Shown here: positions 36,908-45,601 of the stretch, one piece after another
Layout of the letters: the number at the start of each line of letters is the position of its first letter
How positions within the stretch are numbered: position 1 is the first letter of the stretch
Assembly (NCBI RefSeq): GCF_900116115.1
Contig: NZ_FOZP01000006.1
Location: forward strand, 124,001-188,000
DNA: 64,000 bases
Source of the DNA: Lutibacter maritimus
GTDB lineage: Bacteria > Bacteroidota > Bacteroidia > Flavobacteriales > Flavobacteriaceae
Reading direction: 5' to 3'
The notes under the pieces: model-generated
Seen by the model: only the letters and a program-made list of their open reading frames with translations
Databases searched by the model: none
Told to the model about the DNA's origin: nothing
Translations under genes and position numbers: made by a program

Positions 36908-38689
36908 TTATTTTTTATAATAATCTATAATGCGCTTTGCTTTGCTTTTACCAACTACTTTTTCTAAATCTTCAAATGAAGCTTCAGAAACTCGTTTGGC
37001 AGATTTAAAATGTTTTAATAAAGATACAACAGTTTGTTTTCCAATACCAGAAATTTCTTCTAATTCATTTGTAATAGCGCTTTTACTTCTTTTGTTTCTA
37101 TGATGTGTAATTCCGAATCTGTGTGCCTCATTACGTAACTGCTGGATAATTTTTAAAGTTTCCGATTTTTTATCTAAATACAGCGGTACCGAATCTCCTG
37201 GATAATAGATTTCTTCTAAACGCTTTGCAATACCAATAATTGCTATTTTATTTCTAAGTCCTAAAACATCTAAACTCTTTAAAGCCGAAGAAAGTTGTCC
37301 TTTACCACCATCAATTACAATTAATTGTGGCAATGGTTCTTCTTCATCTTGCAATCTTTTATAACGCCTAAAAACTACTTCTTCCATAGAAGCAAAATCA
37401 TCAGGACCATCAACAGTTTTAATATTAAAATGTCTGTAATCTTTTTTACTTGGCTTTCCATCTTTAAAAACAACACAAGCCGCAACTGGGTTTGTACCTT
37501 GTATATTAGAATTATCGAAACACTCAATGTGTCGAGGCTCTTCACTTAAACGTAAATCTTTTTGCATTTGTGCCATAATTCTGTTCACGTGTCTATCTGG
37601 ATCTACAATTTTAATTTGCTTAAATTGCTCCTGACGATAGTATTTTGCATTTCGCAAACTCAAATCTACAATTCTTTTTTTATCACCAAGTTTTGGTACT
37701 GTTACTTTTATGTTATCTCCAACCTCCACTGTAAAAGGAACATAAATTTCTGTAGATTGAGAATTAAATCGCTGACGAATTTCTATAATTGCAAGTTCTA
37801 ATAAATCCTTATCTGTTTCATCCAACTTCTTCTTAATTTCAGTGGTATGCGACTGAATAATTGCGCCATTTGAAATTTTAAAAAAGTTTACATAGCTATA
37901 GCTTTCATCAGAAACAATTGAAAATACATCAACATTGGTAATTGACGGATTTACAACAGTAGATTTTGCCTGGTAATTGGCTAACAAATCTATTTTTTCT
38001 TTAATTTTTTGCGCTTCTTCAAATTCCATTTCAGCAGCAAAACGCATCATTAATGTTTCAAAAGTTTTTATAGATTCTTTAAAATTACCTTTTATAATGT
38101 TTCTAATTGCTGTAATATCATTTATATAATCTTCTTCTTCTTGCAAGCCTTCACAAGCTCCTTTACAGTTTCCAATATGAAAATCTAAACAAACTTTATA
38201 TTTGCCTGTTTCCACATTTTTTTCACTTAAATCAAACATACAAGAGCGTAACTGATACAATTCTTTAATTAAATCTAGTAAGGCTTTTGCCGTTCTTACC
38301 GATGTATAAGGTCCGTAATATTCCGAGCCATCTTTAATAACATTTCTGGTTAAAAATACTCTAGGGAAACGTTCTTTTTTGATACAAATCCAAGGATACG
38401 TTTTGTCATCTTTCAACATTACATTGTAACGTGGCTGGTATTTTTTTATTAAATTGTTTTCTAATAATAACGCATCGGTTTCAGTATCAACAACAATATG
38501 TTTTATAGTTGCAATTTTTTTTACTAAAACTCTTGTTTTACCATTTTCCTGAGTTTTATTAAAATATGATGCTACTCTTTTTTTTAAGTTTTTCGCTTTT
38601 CCAACATACAAAATCTTATCGTTTTTATCGTAATATTGATAAACTCCAGGTTGATTTGGTAAGGTTTTTATTTGAATTTCTATGTCCAA
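36908..38689 (-). CDS. uvrC: Excinuclease ABC subunit C
   Basis: 593 residues. GIY-YIG nuclease domain (GVYQYYDKNDKILYVGKAKNL), UVR segment MEFEEAQKIKEKIDLL, RNase H-like domain with ECFDNSNIQGTNPVAA and LIVIDGGKGQLSSAL, and C-terminal helix-hairpin-helix (ELEEISGIGKQTVVSLLKHF). Complete incision subunit of nucleotide excision repair. Confidence 0.97.
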   Translation of the reverse strand: MDIEIQIKTLPNQPGVYQYYDKNDKILYVGKAKNLKKRVASYFNKTQENGKTRVLVKKIATIKHIVVDTETDALLLENNLIKKYQPRYNVMLKDDKTYPWICIKKERFPRVFLTRNVIKDGSEYYGPYTSVRTAKALLDLIKELYQLRSCMFDLSEKNVETGKYKVCLDFHIGNCKGACEGLQEEEDYINDITAIRNIIKGNFKESIKTFETLMMRFAAEMEFEEAQKIKEKIDLLANYQAKSTVVNPSITNVDVFSIVSDESYSYVNFFKISNGAIIQSHTTEIKKKLDETDKDLLELAIIEIRQRFNSQSTEIYVPFTVEVGDNIKVTVPKLGDKKRIVDLSLRNAKYYRQEQFKQIKIVDPDRHVNRIMAQMQKDLRLSEEPRHIECFDNSNIQGTNPVAACVVFKDGKPSKKDYRHFNIKTVDGPDDFASMEEVVFRRYKRLQDEEEPLPQLIVIDGGKGQLSSALKSLDVLGLRNKIAIIGIAKRLEEIYYPGDSVPLYLDKKSETLKIIQQLRNEAHRFGITHHRNKRSKSAITNELEEISGIGKQTVVSLLKHFKSAKRVSEASFEDLEKVVGKSKAKRIIDYYKK

Positions 38690-38789
38690 AGGATAATCAG
38701 ATTTAAAAATTAAAATTACTCATTTTTTATGGAATAAATTTCAACTATATATCAGACGTTTAAAAGCATTTTTAATAACATAATTTATG

Positions 38790-38797
38790 TACTTTTG
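38790..38797 (+). promoter_or_regulatory. Candidate -7 box of the PLP decarboxylase gene
   Basis: TACTTTTG matches TAnnTTTG, 62 bp before the ATG. No convincing -33 TTTG at 17-23 bp. Confidence 0.35.
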
Positions 38798-38859
38798 CGA
38801 AAAGTTTAAGAATTGCCTTTTTTTTGACCTTTTTTTAAATATAATTCAAAATATTAAGC

Positions 38860-40089
38860 ATGAAATACTGGAAAAAATATTCAAAAGAAAAATTAATCGC
38901 AAGAATTGATGAAGCTTTAGCATCAACAATTGATTTTCAAAACAGCAAACATTTGGGTTATCCGGTTTCAAAATTAGATGAAAACGTTTTTAATACCAGC
39001 GGTGCTTTTTTAAAAGATTCACCTTTATTAAAATCTTTTATATCCAACCCAAACAATATTGGTTGTCACACTTTAGGTAAATCTGAACCCGCTTTTAAAG
39101 GTTCTCAAGAGTTAGAAAAAGAAGTTATAAAAGTTTTAGCTGTTGATATTTTTAAAGCCAAAGAAAATGAATACGACGGCTATATTGCAACTGGTGGGAC
39201 CGAAGCAAATATTCAGGCGCTTTGGATTTATAGAAATTTATATAAAAAAGAGTTTAATGCTACGTTAGATGAAATGGTTATTTTATCATCCATAGATACA
39301 CACTACTCGGTAAATAAAGGTTCTAATTTATTAAGTGTTGATAATGTTCAGATTCCGGTAGATTTTAATACCAGAGAATTAATAACTGAAGAACTAGACC
39401 AAATTGTAAGCAATTTAATTGCCAACGGTAAAAAATACTTTATGGTAATTTCTAATATGGCAACAACAATGTTTGGATCTGTTGATAATCCCGATGTTTA
39501 TGCCGAAATTTTAACAAAGCATAAAGTTCCTTTTAAAATTCATGTTGATGGTGCTTTTGGTGGATTTATTTACCCAATTTCTAACAGAAAATCTACCATT
39601 AATTTTGAAAACCCAAACCTATCTTCTATCACAATTGATGCACACAAAATGTTGCAAGCTCCTTACGGAACCGGTGTATTTTTATGTAGAAAAAATTTAA
39701 TTGAAAATGTTTTAACCAAAGAAGCCCAATATGTAGATGGAATGGATTTAACCATTGTTGGTAGCCGATCTGGTGCAAACGCAATTGCGGTTTGGATGAT
39801 TTTATTCAGCTACGGATATTATGGTTGGTTTGAAAAAATTAATACGCTTTTGCTACGTACTGAATGGTTTTGTAATCAATTAGATGATTTAGGAATTGAG
39901 TATTACCGAAATGAATTTATGAATATTGTTACGTTAAAATCTGCTTATGTACCTGAAGATTTAGCTAAAAAATTTGGCGTAGTTCCGCAAACACATGAAG
40001 GAGACAATCATTGGTACAAAGTAATTATGATGGATCACGTTGAAATTGATGATTTATTAAAATTTATAAATGAATTAAAAGTTTCTTAA
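38860..40089 (+). CDS. PLP-dependent group II decarboxylase
   Basis: 409 residues of the aromatic-amino-acid/glutamate/histidine decarboxylase fold. Motifs: YIATGGTEANIQALWIYRN (cofactor phosphate loop), HVDGAFGGFIYP (Asp contacting the pyridine N), SITIDAHKMLQAPYGTG (Schiff-base Lys). The absence of longer N- and C-terminal regulatory parts is like histidine decarboxylase or archaeal MfnA. The substrate cannot be assigned. Own promoter, single-gene unit. Confidence 0.88.
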   Translation: MKYWKKYSKEKLIARIDEALASTIDFQNSKHLGYPVSKLDENVFNTSGAFLKDSPLLKSFISNPNNIGCHTLGKSEPAFKGSQELEKEVIKVLAVDIFKAKENEYDGYIATGGTEANIQALWIYRNLYKKEFNATLDEMVILSSIDTHYSVNKGSNLLSVDNVQIPVDFNTRELITEELDQIVSNLIANGKKYFMVISNMATTMFGSVDNPDVYAEILTKHKVPFKIHVDGAFGGFIYPISNRKSTINFENPNLSSITIDAHKMLQAPYGTGVFLCRKNLIENVLTKEAQYVDGMDLTIVGSRSGANAIAVWMILFSYGYYGWFEKINTLLLRTEWFCNQLDDLGIEYYRNEFMNIVTLKSAYVPEDLAKKFGVVPQTHEGDNHWYKVIMMDHVEIDDLLKFINELKVS

Positions 40090-40113
40090 ATTTTAAACCT
40101 TTAAATAATTAAT

Positions 40114-40142
40114 AAATGTTCGTTTTATAACGGGCATTTTTT
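40114..40142. terminator. Bidirectional terminator between the decarboxylase gene and the ars operon
   Basis: Arms AAATGTTCGTT / AACGGGCATTT (two G-T pairs) with TTAT loop, then a T run. Sits between two convergent units. Confidence 0.7.
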
Positions 40143-40144
40143 AT

Positions 40145-40252
40145 TTAAAAAAGTAACTCTTTTAAATATTCCCAATTAGAAAAAATGGTGCTGAAAACCA
40201 AAAAAGTAACCATAAAAACTACCAAAGCTAAGTACACTTGTTTTTTATTCAT
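40145..40252 (-). CDS. 35-residue single-helix membrane peptide at the end of the ars operon
   Basis: ATG at 40252, 35 codons: MNKKQVYLALVVFMVTFLVF then STIFSNWEYLKELLF. Lys-rich start, one membrane helix of about 18 residues and an amphipathic tail. It lies 9 bp after the ArsG-like permease and directly before a terminator, so it looks like the last gene of the operon. No family recognised; it may be a small partner subunit of the permease (inference). Confidence 0.65.
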   Translation of the reverse strand: MNKKQVYLALVVFMVTFLVFSTIFSNWEYLKELLF

Positions 40253-40261
40253 TTTAAAAAT

Positions 40262-40969
40262 TTAAATTAATCCTACAAATATAAATACATAATACAAACC
40301 AACTACTATAAAAATAAAACCAGTTAGTATACGAATCCATTTTTCAATTTTTGTAATTTTAGTATGAAATGTGCCAATACTACTTGCTGCAAATACCAAT
40401 AAATAGGTGAAAATGAGTACTGGAATTCCTGTTCCAAATGCAAATACAATCGGCAAATACAATCCATCAGCACTTGCAATTGTCATAGGAATTAACATTC
40501 CAAAATACAACGCACCGCTATAAGGACAAAAAGCTAGCGCAAATAAAGCACCTATTAAAAAAGAACCAAACAATCCATTTCCAATAAATTTTTCAGATAA
40601 TTTATCTATAAAATTAGTTTTGCTTAAAAAATTAAGTCTAATAATATTTAACATTACTAAACCTATTATAATTAGTAAAGGCCCTAAATATTTTTCTCCA
40701 TTTTGTTGAAAAAATCGAGCTACGTGAAACTTACTTGCTCCAAAATATATTATAAATCCAATTAAGGTATAACTAAAAGCGCGTCCTAAAGAGTAAATAA
40801 TTCCACTCAATAAAACTTTCTTTTTACTAGTTATATTTTTTGAAATATAAGCAGTAGCTGTAATGTTTGTAGCTAGTGGACACGGACTAATTGATGTCAT
40901 TAACCCTAAAACTAATGCCGAAACAATTGGTATATTATAATTTTCGAGTAATGATTTTAATAATTCCAT
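40262..40969 (-). CDS. ArsG-family / CcdA-like membrane permease
   Basis: 235 residues, six helices, DsbD/CcdA fold: ALVLGLMTSISPCPLATNITATAYIS and GALFALAFCPYSGALYFGMLIP hold the paired-Cys/Pro signature positions of each repeat. In arsenic clusters this type is called ArsG, an efflux permease for trivalent aromatic arsenicals. Adjacent (0-bp gap) to the ArsF-like redox protein, supporting that reading. A general thiol/electron transfer role is the alternative. Confidence 0.8.
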   Translation of the reverse strand: MELLKSLLENYNIPIVSALVLGLMTSISPCPLATNITATAYISKNITSKKKVLLSGIIYSLGRAFSYTLIGFIIYFGASKFHVARFFQQNGEKYLGPLLIIIGLVMLNIIRLNFLSKTNFIDKLSEKFIGNGLFGSFLIGALFALAFCPYSGALYFGMLIPMTIASADGLYLPIVFAFGTGIPVLIFTYLLVFAASSIGTFHTKITKIEKWIRILTGFIFIVVGLYYVFIFVGLI

Positions 40970-41401
40970 TTAGATTTTTGCTAGCTCAACATCAATTTTA
41001 GCTTTTAATTCATCTGAAAAAACCTTGGTGTTGGTTCCATTCATAAAAGCAAAATCTGTTAAATCTATTGCAGTTTCTTTACCATCAACAATTATATTTA
41101 AAAACAAAGATGTTCCTGTTGCTTCAAACTTTTCAGCTAATTTAAAATTTGCTTCTTCATCTACGTTTACAACTTTAAATGTAATTTTATTTGCAGCTAA
41201 TTCTTCTGAAAAATACGTTTCTAATGTATACTTTGTATTGCTTTCAATAGCATTACAAGTCATACATCTGTGGGTAGAATGAAAATCTATTACTTCAATT
41301 TTATTGGCTAAATCCTTTACTTCAACAATTTCCTTTTTTGAAGTTTCTTTACATGAAACTAACACTGTAATTACTAAAATTAATACGCTCAAGTTTTTCA
41401 T
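40970..41401 (-). CDS. ArsF-like lipoprotein with Trx-like fold
   Basis: 143 residues. Lipoprotein signal LSVLILVITVLVSC. Then a thioredoxin-like fold with the redox pair RCMTCN (CxxC) after DFHSTH and a cis-Pro-like region ATGTSLFL. ArsF-family proteins are reported as partners in nitro/aromatic arsenical reduction with ArsE; no ArsE is seen here. With ArsG it may form a periplasm-side redox module. Confidence 0.8.
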   Translation of the reverse strand: MKNLSVLILVITVLVSCKETSKKEIVEVKDLANKIEVIDFHSTHRCMTCNAIESNTKYTLETYFSEELAANKITFKVVNVDEEANFKLAEKFEATGTSLFLNIIVDGKETAIDLTDFAFMNGTNTKVFSDELKAKIDVELAKI

Positions 41402-41418
41402 TAATATTTATTTATTAG

Positions 41419-42396
41419 TTAAAAAATTATATTAAAAATATACCCAGATATAATGATACATGCGGTTACAACAGAAAAGAAAATAGCAATTAATTTAATG
41501 GTCATTACCTTTTTTAATAGCATTGCTTCAGGTAAAGATAAGCCTACAACACCCATCATAAAAGCAATGGCTGTTCCTAAAGGAATTCCTTTTGATACCA
41601 AAACCTGAATTACTGGCAAAACACCTGAAGCGTTCATATACATTGGCACCGCCATGATGGTTGCTAAAGGCACAGCGAAAAAATTGTCTTTTCTCATGTA
41701 TTGCTCAAAAAAACCTTCAGGAATGTATCCATGCATTAATCCGCCAATAGCAATACCAACCAAAACATAGGGAAAAATTCCTTTTAAAATAGTTTTAGTT
41801 TCTTTCCAAATTGATGGCAATTTATCTTTAAATGAAGTATGTTCCAACTCAAATTTTTCGGTTTCATGCTGGGAATTCTCCAATACTTGTTTTACCCAAG
41901 TTGATAAGTATTTTTCTAGCTTTAATTTTTGAAGAATCATGCCAGAAATTGTTCCTAATAAAACCCCACTAATTACATAAATAAAAGTGGTTTTTACTCC
42001 AAACAAACCAATAAATAAACCTATTGCAACTTCATTTACCAAAGGCGATGTTATTAAAAAAGCAAACGTTACTCCTAACGGAATTCCGCCTTTTACAAAA
42101 CCTATGAATAATGGTACTGATGAACACGAACAAAACGGAGTAACAACTCCAAATGATGAAGCCATTAAATACTCAAAACCATATAATTTTTTACGAGACA
42201 AATAATTGCGGACTTTTTCAACAGGAAAATAACTGTTTACTATTCCCATAAAAAAGATAATAACTAAAACTAATAATAAAATTTTAATACTATCGTAAAT
42301 AAAGAAATTTAAAGCTTCAGTTAAATGTCGTCCTTTTTCTAAATTAAGAACGTTAAAAACCAGCCAGTCTGAAAGTTGTTGAATCCAGTCAAACAT
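41419..42396 (-). CDS. arsP: ArsP-type permease (DUF318 / SO_0444 family)
   Basis: 325 residues, about eight helices. Signature TPFCSCSSVPLFIGFVKGG holds the Cys-Ser-Cys-Ser metalloid site of ArsP, the MAs(III)/organoarsenical efflux permease; the repeat has PMYMNASGVLPVIQ. A charged cytoplasmic loop (about 165-205) joins the halves. It lies 17 bp upstream of the ArsF-like gene. A divalent-metal efflux role is the alternative in this superfamily. Confidence 0.85.
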   Translation of the reverse strand: MFDWIQQLSDWLVFNVLNLEKGRHLTEALNFFIYDSIKILLLVLVIIFFMGIVNSYFPVEKVRNYLSRKKLYGFEYLMASSFGVVTPFCSCSSVPLFIGFVKGGIPLGVTFAFLITSPLVNEVAIGLFIGLFGVKTTFIYVISGVLLGTISGMILQKLKLEKYLSTWVKQVLENSQHETEKFELEHTSFKDKLPSIWKETKTILKGIFPYVLVGIAIGGLMHGYIPEGFFEQYMRKDNFFAVPLATIMAVPMYMNASGVLPVIQVLVSKGIPLGTAIAFMMGVVGLSLPEAMLLKKVMTIKLIAIFFSVVTACIIISGYIFNIIF

Positions 42397-42410
42397 TGTT
42401 TATTTATTTA

Positions 42411-42686
42411 TTAGCAACAAGATGATCCAGCAGATGAACTACAACAAGGAGTATCATTTAATAAAGCCTTAACTTCATCAACACTTGGCACTTTACCTTT
42501 AAAAACAACTACTTCATTTATTACAATTGCAGGAGTACTCATCACATCATAAGCCATAATTTCCATAATATCTGTAACCTTTTCAATTTTAGCTTCAATA
42601 TTTAATTGGTTTACAACTTCTGTAATCACTTTTTCTGTTGAAACACAACTTGGGCAACCAGTACCTAATACTTTAATTATTTTCAT
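42411..42686 (-). CDS. Small thioredoxin-fold redox protein with Cys-rich tail (copy 1)
   Basis: 91 residues of the redox-active disulfide (glutaredoxin-like, MTH895) family. CxxC at residues 10-13 in KVLGTGCPSCVSTEK, and TPAIVINEVVVFKG. An extra tail CCSSSAGSSCC follows the fold. Closely similar to the copy at 44748-45065. Likely a thiol partner or metalloid carrier for the neighbouring permeases (inference). Confidence 0.88.
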   Translation of the reverse strand: MKIIKVLGTGCPSCVSTEKVITEVVNQLNIEAKIEKVTDIMEIMAYDVMSTPAIVINEVVVFKGKVPSVDEVKALLNDTPCCSSSAGSSCC

Positions 42687-42706
42687 TTTAAATTTATTTT
42701 ATACTA

Positions 42707-43015
42707 TTATTTATCAAAAAATGTTTGAAATAACACTTTTGCTTTTTCCCAATTTTTTTTATTTATACAGTACTTTATTTTAGGAGGATTTACTTCACCT
42801 TGAATTAAACCTGCATCTTTCAATTCTTTTAAATGTTGTGAAATTGTTGATTGTGCTAAAGGAATAACTTCAACCAAATCACCCGTAAAACAACAACTTC
42901 GATTTTCTAAATAATTTAGAATTTTAATACGTGTTGGATGACCCAAAGCTTTTGCAAACCGAACTAATTCTTCGGTGTCTTCTAAATACTCTATATTTTT
43001 TGATGTTCTTTTCAT
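42707..43015 (-). CDS. arsR: ArsR-family transcriptional repressor (copy 1)
   Basis: 102 residues, winged helix: LGHPTRIKILNYLENRSCCFTGDLVEVIPLAQSTISQHLKELKDAG across residues 24-70. Cys pair SCC at the metal-sensing helix, as in As(III)-responsive ArsR proteins (they use Cys in ELCVC). Leads the trx1-arsP-arsF-arsG unit. A candidate operator and -7 box precede it. Confidence 0.92.
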   Translation of the reverse strand: MKRTSKNIEYLEDTEELVRFAKALGHPTRIKILNYLENRSCCFTGDLVEVIPLAQSTISQHLKELKDAGLIQGEVNPPKIKYCINKKNWEKAKVLFQTFFDK

Positions 43016-43025
43016 AAGTATATCG

Positions 43026-43044
43026 CAAATGTACGATTGATATT
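43026..43044 (-). promoter_or_regulatory. Candidate operator and -7 box of arsR copy 1
   Basis: Minus strand: AATATCAATCG directly followed by TACATTTG (43033-43026), a perfect TAnnTTTG. The 13-mer AATATYAATCGTA is shared with the other arsR promoter, with one pyrimidine difference. Overlap with the -7 box fits repression. Confidence 0.6.
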
Positions 43045-43047
43045 TTC

Positions 43048-43077
43048 AGCTAAAAATGATTAAAATCATTTTTAGCT
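43048..43077. repeat. 13-bp perfect inverted repeat between acr3 and arsR copy 1
   Basis: Arms AGCTAAAAATGAT / ATCATTTTTAGCT with TAAA loop. 14 bp after the acr3 stop. The T run is inside the stem rather than after it, so it could be an atypical terminator or a processing/binding site. Confidence 0.7.
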
Positions 43078-43090
43078 TATTTTTTAAATT

Positions 43091-44119
43091 TTAGAAATAT
43101 TTTTTCTTTAACCAAAAGGAAACTCGAACTAATAAAATCAGCGCAGGAACTTCAACTAAAGGACCAATTACACCTGTAAATGCTTGTCCGGAGTTTAAGC
43201 CAAAAACCGCTATGGCAACTGCAATTGCTAATTCAAAATTATTTCCAGCGGCAGTAAATGCAACTGCAGCAGTTTCACTATAAGTAGCTCCCATTGCTTT
43301 GGTTGTAATAAACCCTATTAAAAACATAATGGCAAAATATATTAACAGCGGCACTGCAATAATTAGCACATCCATAGGTATTTCTACAATTAATTCTCCT
43401 TTTAAAGAGAACATGACCACAATGGTAAACAGTAAAGCTATTAAGGTTAATGGTGATATGGTTGGAATAAACTTTTCGGTATACCATTTTTCACCTTTTA
43501 CTTTTACCAATATAAGTCTACTTAAAATTCCTAATAAAAATGGTACCCCTAAATAAATAGCAACACTTTCAGCAATAGTTGCAATTGAAATATCTACAAT
43601 AGCACCTTCAAAACCAAAATATGGAGGTAAAACTGTAATGAAAAGCCAAGCATAAAAACTATACGCAAATACTTGAAATATACTATTTAACGCTACAAGT
43701 CCAGCTCCATATTCACTACTTCCATCCGCTAAATCGTTCCAAACCAATACCATAGCAATGCAACGTGCTAAACCTATTAAGATTAACCCAACCATGTATT
43801 CTGGATAATCTTGTAAAAAAATAAGTGCCAACACAAACATTAAAACCGGTCCAATAATCCAGTTTAAAATTAATGAAATGGAAAGTATTTTAACATTTTT
43901 AAAAACCTTTGGCAATAAGGCATAATTCACTTTTGCCAGTGGAGGATACATCATAATTATTAAACCAATTGCTATTGGAATATTTGTTGAACCTCTGCTA
44001 AAAGAATCAATTAACGTTGGGAATGACGGTACAAAATAACCAATTCCAACCCCAATTGCCATTGCAATAAATATCCACAAGGTTAAATAACTATCTAAAA
44101 AACTAAGTTTCTTCTTCAT
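43091..44119 (-). CDS. acr3: Acr3-family arsenite efflux transporter
   Basis: 342 residues, ten helices of the bile-acid/arsenite transporter fold. Motifs: [31 protein letters not shown] (conserved Cys) and [15 protein letters not shown]. Acr3 exports As(III) using the membrane potential. 3 bp after the ArsC-like gene, so coupled. Confidence 0.95.
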   Translation of the reverse strand: MKKKLSFLDSYLTLWIFIAMAIGVGIGYFVPSFPTLIDSFSRGSTNIPIAIGLIIMMYPPLAKVNYALLPKVFKNVKILSISLILNWIIGPVLMFVLALIFLQDYPEYMVGLILIGLARCIAMVLVWNDLADGSSEYGAGLVALNSIFQVFAYSFYAWLFITVLPPYFGFEGAIVDISIATIAESVAIYLGVPFLLGILSRLILVKVKGEKWYTEKFIPTISPLTLIALLFTIVVMFSLKGELIVEIPMDVLIIAVPLLIYFAIMFLIGFITTKAMGATYSETAAVAFTAAGNNFELAIAVAIAVFGLNSGQAFTGVIGPLVEVPALILLVRVSFWLKKKYF

Positions 44120-44122
44120 TTT

Positions 44123-44737
44123 TTACAATTTTATTTGAGAGAAAACATATAACATTTCTGAAGCAATTTGATTGCTACGTTCTGTATATTTTTCGGCTTG
44201 TTGTGGTGTGTTATCAAATGCTTTTGGATCATCATATTTTACAGGAATACGTTTTTCAGCTCCAGGAATAAACGGACAACCTACATCGGCATTATTACAA
44301 GTCATAATTGCTGCAAACTCACTTTTTGGATTAAATTCACTGTCATAGGTTTTTGAAAATGCAATTATAGGATGCTCATTTTCAGCATATTTAATACTAT
44401 AAACTGGATTATCACCTTTTGATAAATTATTAATTTTTAATCCAGCCAATTCTAAAGCTTTTGCTGCCATTGGAAACATTGCCGTAGCTTCTGTTCCACC
44501 AGAATAACAATACACATTTTTTACGTTAAAATAATGTGCGGCAACTTGTGCCCAAACTTGTGATAAATGACTTCGACGTGAATTATGTGTACAAATAAAA
44601 TTAAGATTTATAGTTTTATTTGCTAAAACTTTCCCTTGAATAAAATCTATTAAAGGTTTTAATACTGCTTTACGTTCATCTGAGATTTGAACATTTTTTA
44701 TAACATCTATTGTGCTACTTATTTTTTCTAATAACAT
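44123..44737 (-). CDS. arsC: ArsC-like low-molecular-weight phosphatase-fold arsenate reductase
   Basis: 204 residues. LMW protein-tyrosine-phosphatase fold with the P-loop CTHNSRRSH (Cx5R) after NLNFI. The resolving Cys region is MTCNNADVGCPFIPG and the acid loop KYDDPKAFDNTP. Longer than S. aureus ArsC (131 aa), with about 45 extra N-terminal residues, as is usual for the flavobacterial version. Reduces As(V) to As(III) for Acr3. 10 bp after the redox protein gene. Confidence 0.9.
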   Translation of the reverse strand: MLLEKISSTIDVIKNVQISDERKAVLKPLIDFIQGKVLANKTINLNFICTHNSRRSHLSQVWAQVAAHYFNVKNVYCYSGGTEATAMFPMAAKALELAGLKINNLSKGDNPVYSIKYAENEHPIIAFSKTYDSEFNPKSEFAAIMTCNNADVGCPFIPGAEKRIPVKYDDPKAFDNTPQQAEKYTERSNQIASEMLYVFSQIKL

Positions 44738-44747
44738 ATATTAATTT

Positions 44748-45065
44748 TTAACAACAAGATTGATTTTCATCAGTAGAACAACAAGAAGACTCATAATTTT
44801 CATCAGAACAACAAGCATTGTTTGCAAAATTATCTACCAAAAACGGTAATAAATCTTCTTTTGACGGGATTTTTCCAGCCAAAACAACTTTTCCATCAAT
44901 AACAATTGCAGGAGTTCGCATTACATCGTAAATCATAATCTCTTCTATGTCTGTAACTTTTACAATTTTAGCTTCTATGTTTAATTCATCAACAATATTA
45001 ACTACTGCTTTCTCCGCGCTTACACAACTCGGACAGCCTGTTCCTAACACTTTAATTATTTTCAT
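44748..45065 (-). CDS. Small thioredoxin-fold redox protein with Cys-rich tail (copy 2)
   Basis: 105 residues. Same fold as the copy at 42411-42686 (KVLGTGCPSCVSAEK, TPAIVIDGKVVLAGK). Its tail is longer, with three Cys-Cys pairs (residues 85-86, 95-96 and 104-105) separated by acidic/serine spacers. Probable thiol reductant or metalloid carrier for ArsC/Acr3 (inference). Confidence 0.88.
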   Translation of the reverse strand: MKIIKVLGTGCPSCVSAEKAVVNIVDELNIEAKIVKVTDIEEIMIYDVMRTPAIVIDGKVVLAGKIPSKEDLLPFLVDNFANNACCSDENYESSCCSTDENQSCC

Positions 45066-45114
45066 TTCGTATGTTTTTATTATTTAATTTGAAGACATTC
45101 TTTTCATTCTATTT

Positions 45115-45588
45115 TTAACAGCAATTTGAATCTGTTGAACAACAACTCGAAGTTTTATTTTCCAATCCTGAAAGTTTTAACTTTGGTTTTTCAGTTGGTA
45201 TTCCACAATTATCTTTTGCTAAACAGTCTGTTTGTTTTGTGGTTAACAAAAAATTTATTCCATCAAAATCCAACCCATATTTACCTATTGTAGTTCCTTG
45301 ATATTCTACTTCAATTGTTAAATTTCCCAAATTTAAAAGCTTATCAGATAATTCAATAATATGAATTAATTTTTCTGGATGCAACCTATGATCATAATCA
45401 TTAGCTTCCCACAATTGAAAGTTTGCTTTCACTTCATTTCTAAGGGTCCCACCACAATCAATAAAATGTTTGGTTACTTTACCAACTTCGGTAACGTGAA
45501 AATGATTGGGAACTAACGTACCATTTGGTAATTGAAATGCAATAGTATTTAATTTACTTAAATGATGTTTGATTTCTGTAATGGTCAT
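45115..45588 (-). CDS. DUF6428 family protein with Cys-Cys tail
   Basis: 157 residues; starts MTITEIKHHLSKLNTIAFQL and has FHVTEVGKVTKHFIDCGGT, matching DUF6428, which commonly accompanies ars genes in Bacteroidota. Function unknown. A C-terminal tail with two Cys-Cys pairs (SSCCSTDSNCC) resembles those of the redox proteins. Between arsR copy 2 and trx copy 2. Confidence 0.82.
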   Translation of the reverse strand: MTITEIKHHLSKLNTIAFQLPNGTLVPNHFHVTEVGKVTKHFIDCGGTLRNEVKANFQLWEANDYDHRLHPEKLIHIIELSDKLLNLGNLTIEVEYQGTTIGKYGLDFDGINFLLTTKQTDCLAKDNCGIPTEKPKLKLSGLENKTSSCCSTDSNCC

Positions 45589-45601
45589 AATTTCTAATTT
45601 T

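Noticed and set aside
41987-42205. Plus-strand frame opposite arsP
   Set aside because: Shadow of the permease gene; composition has no family resemblance.
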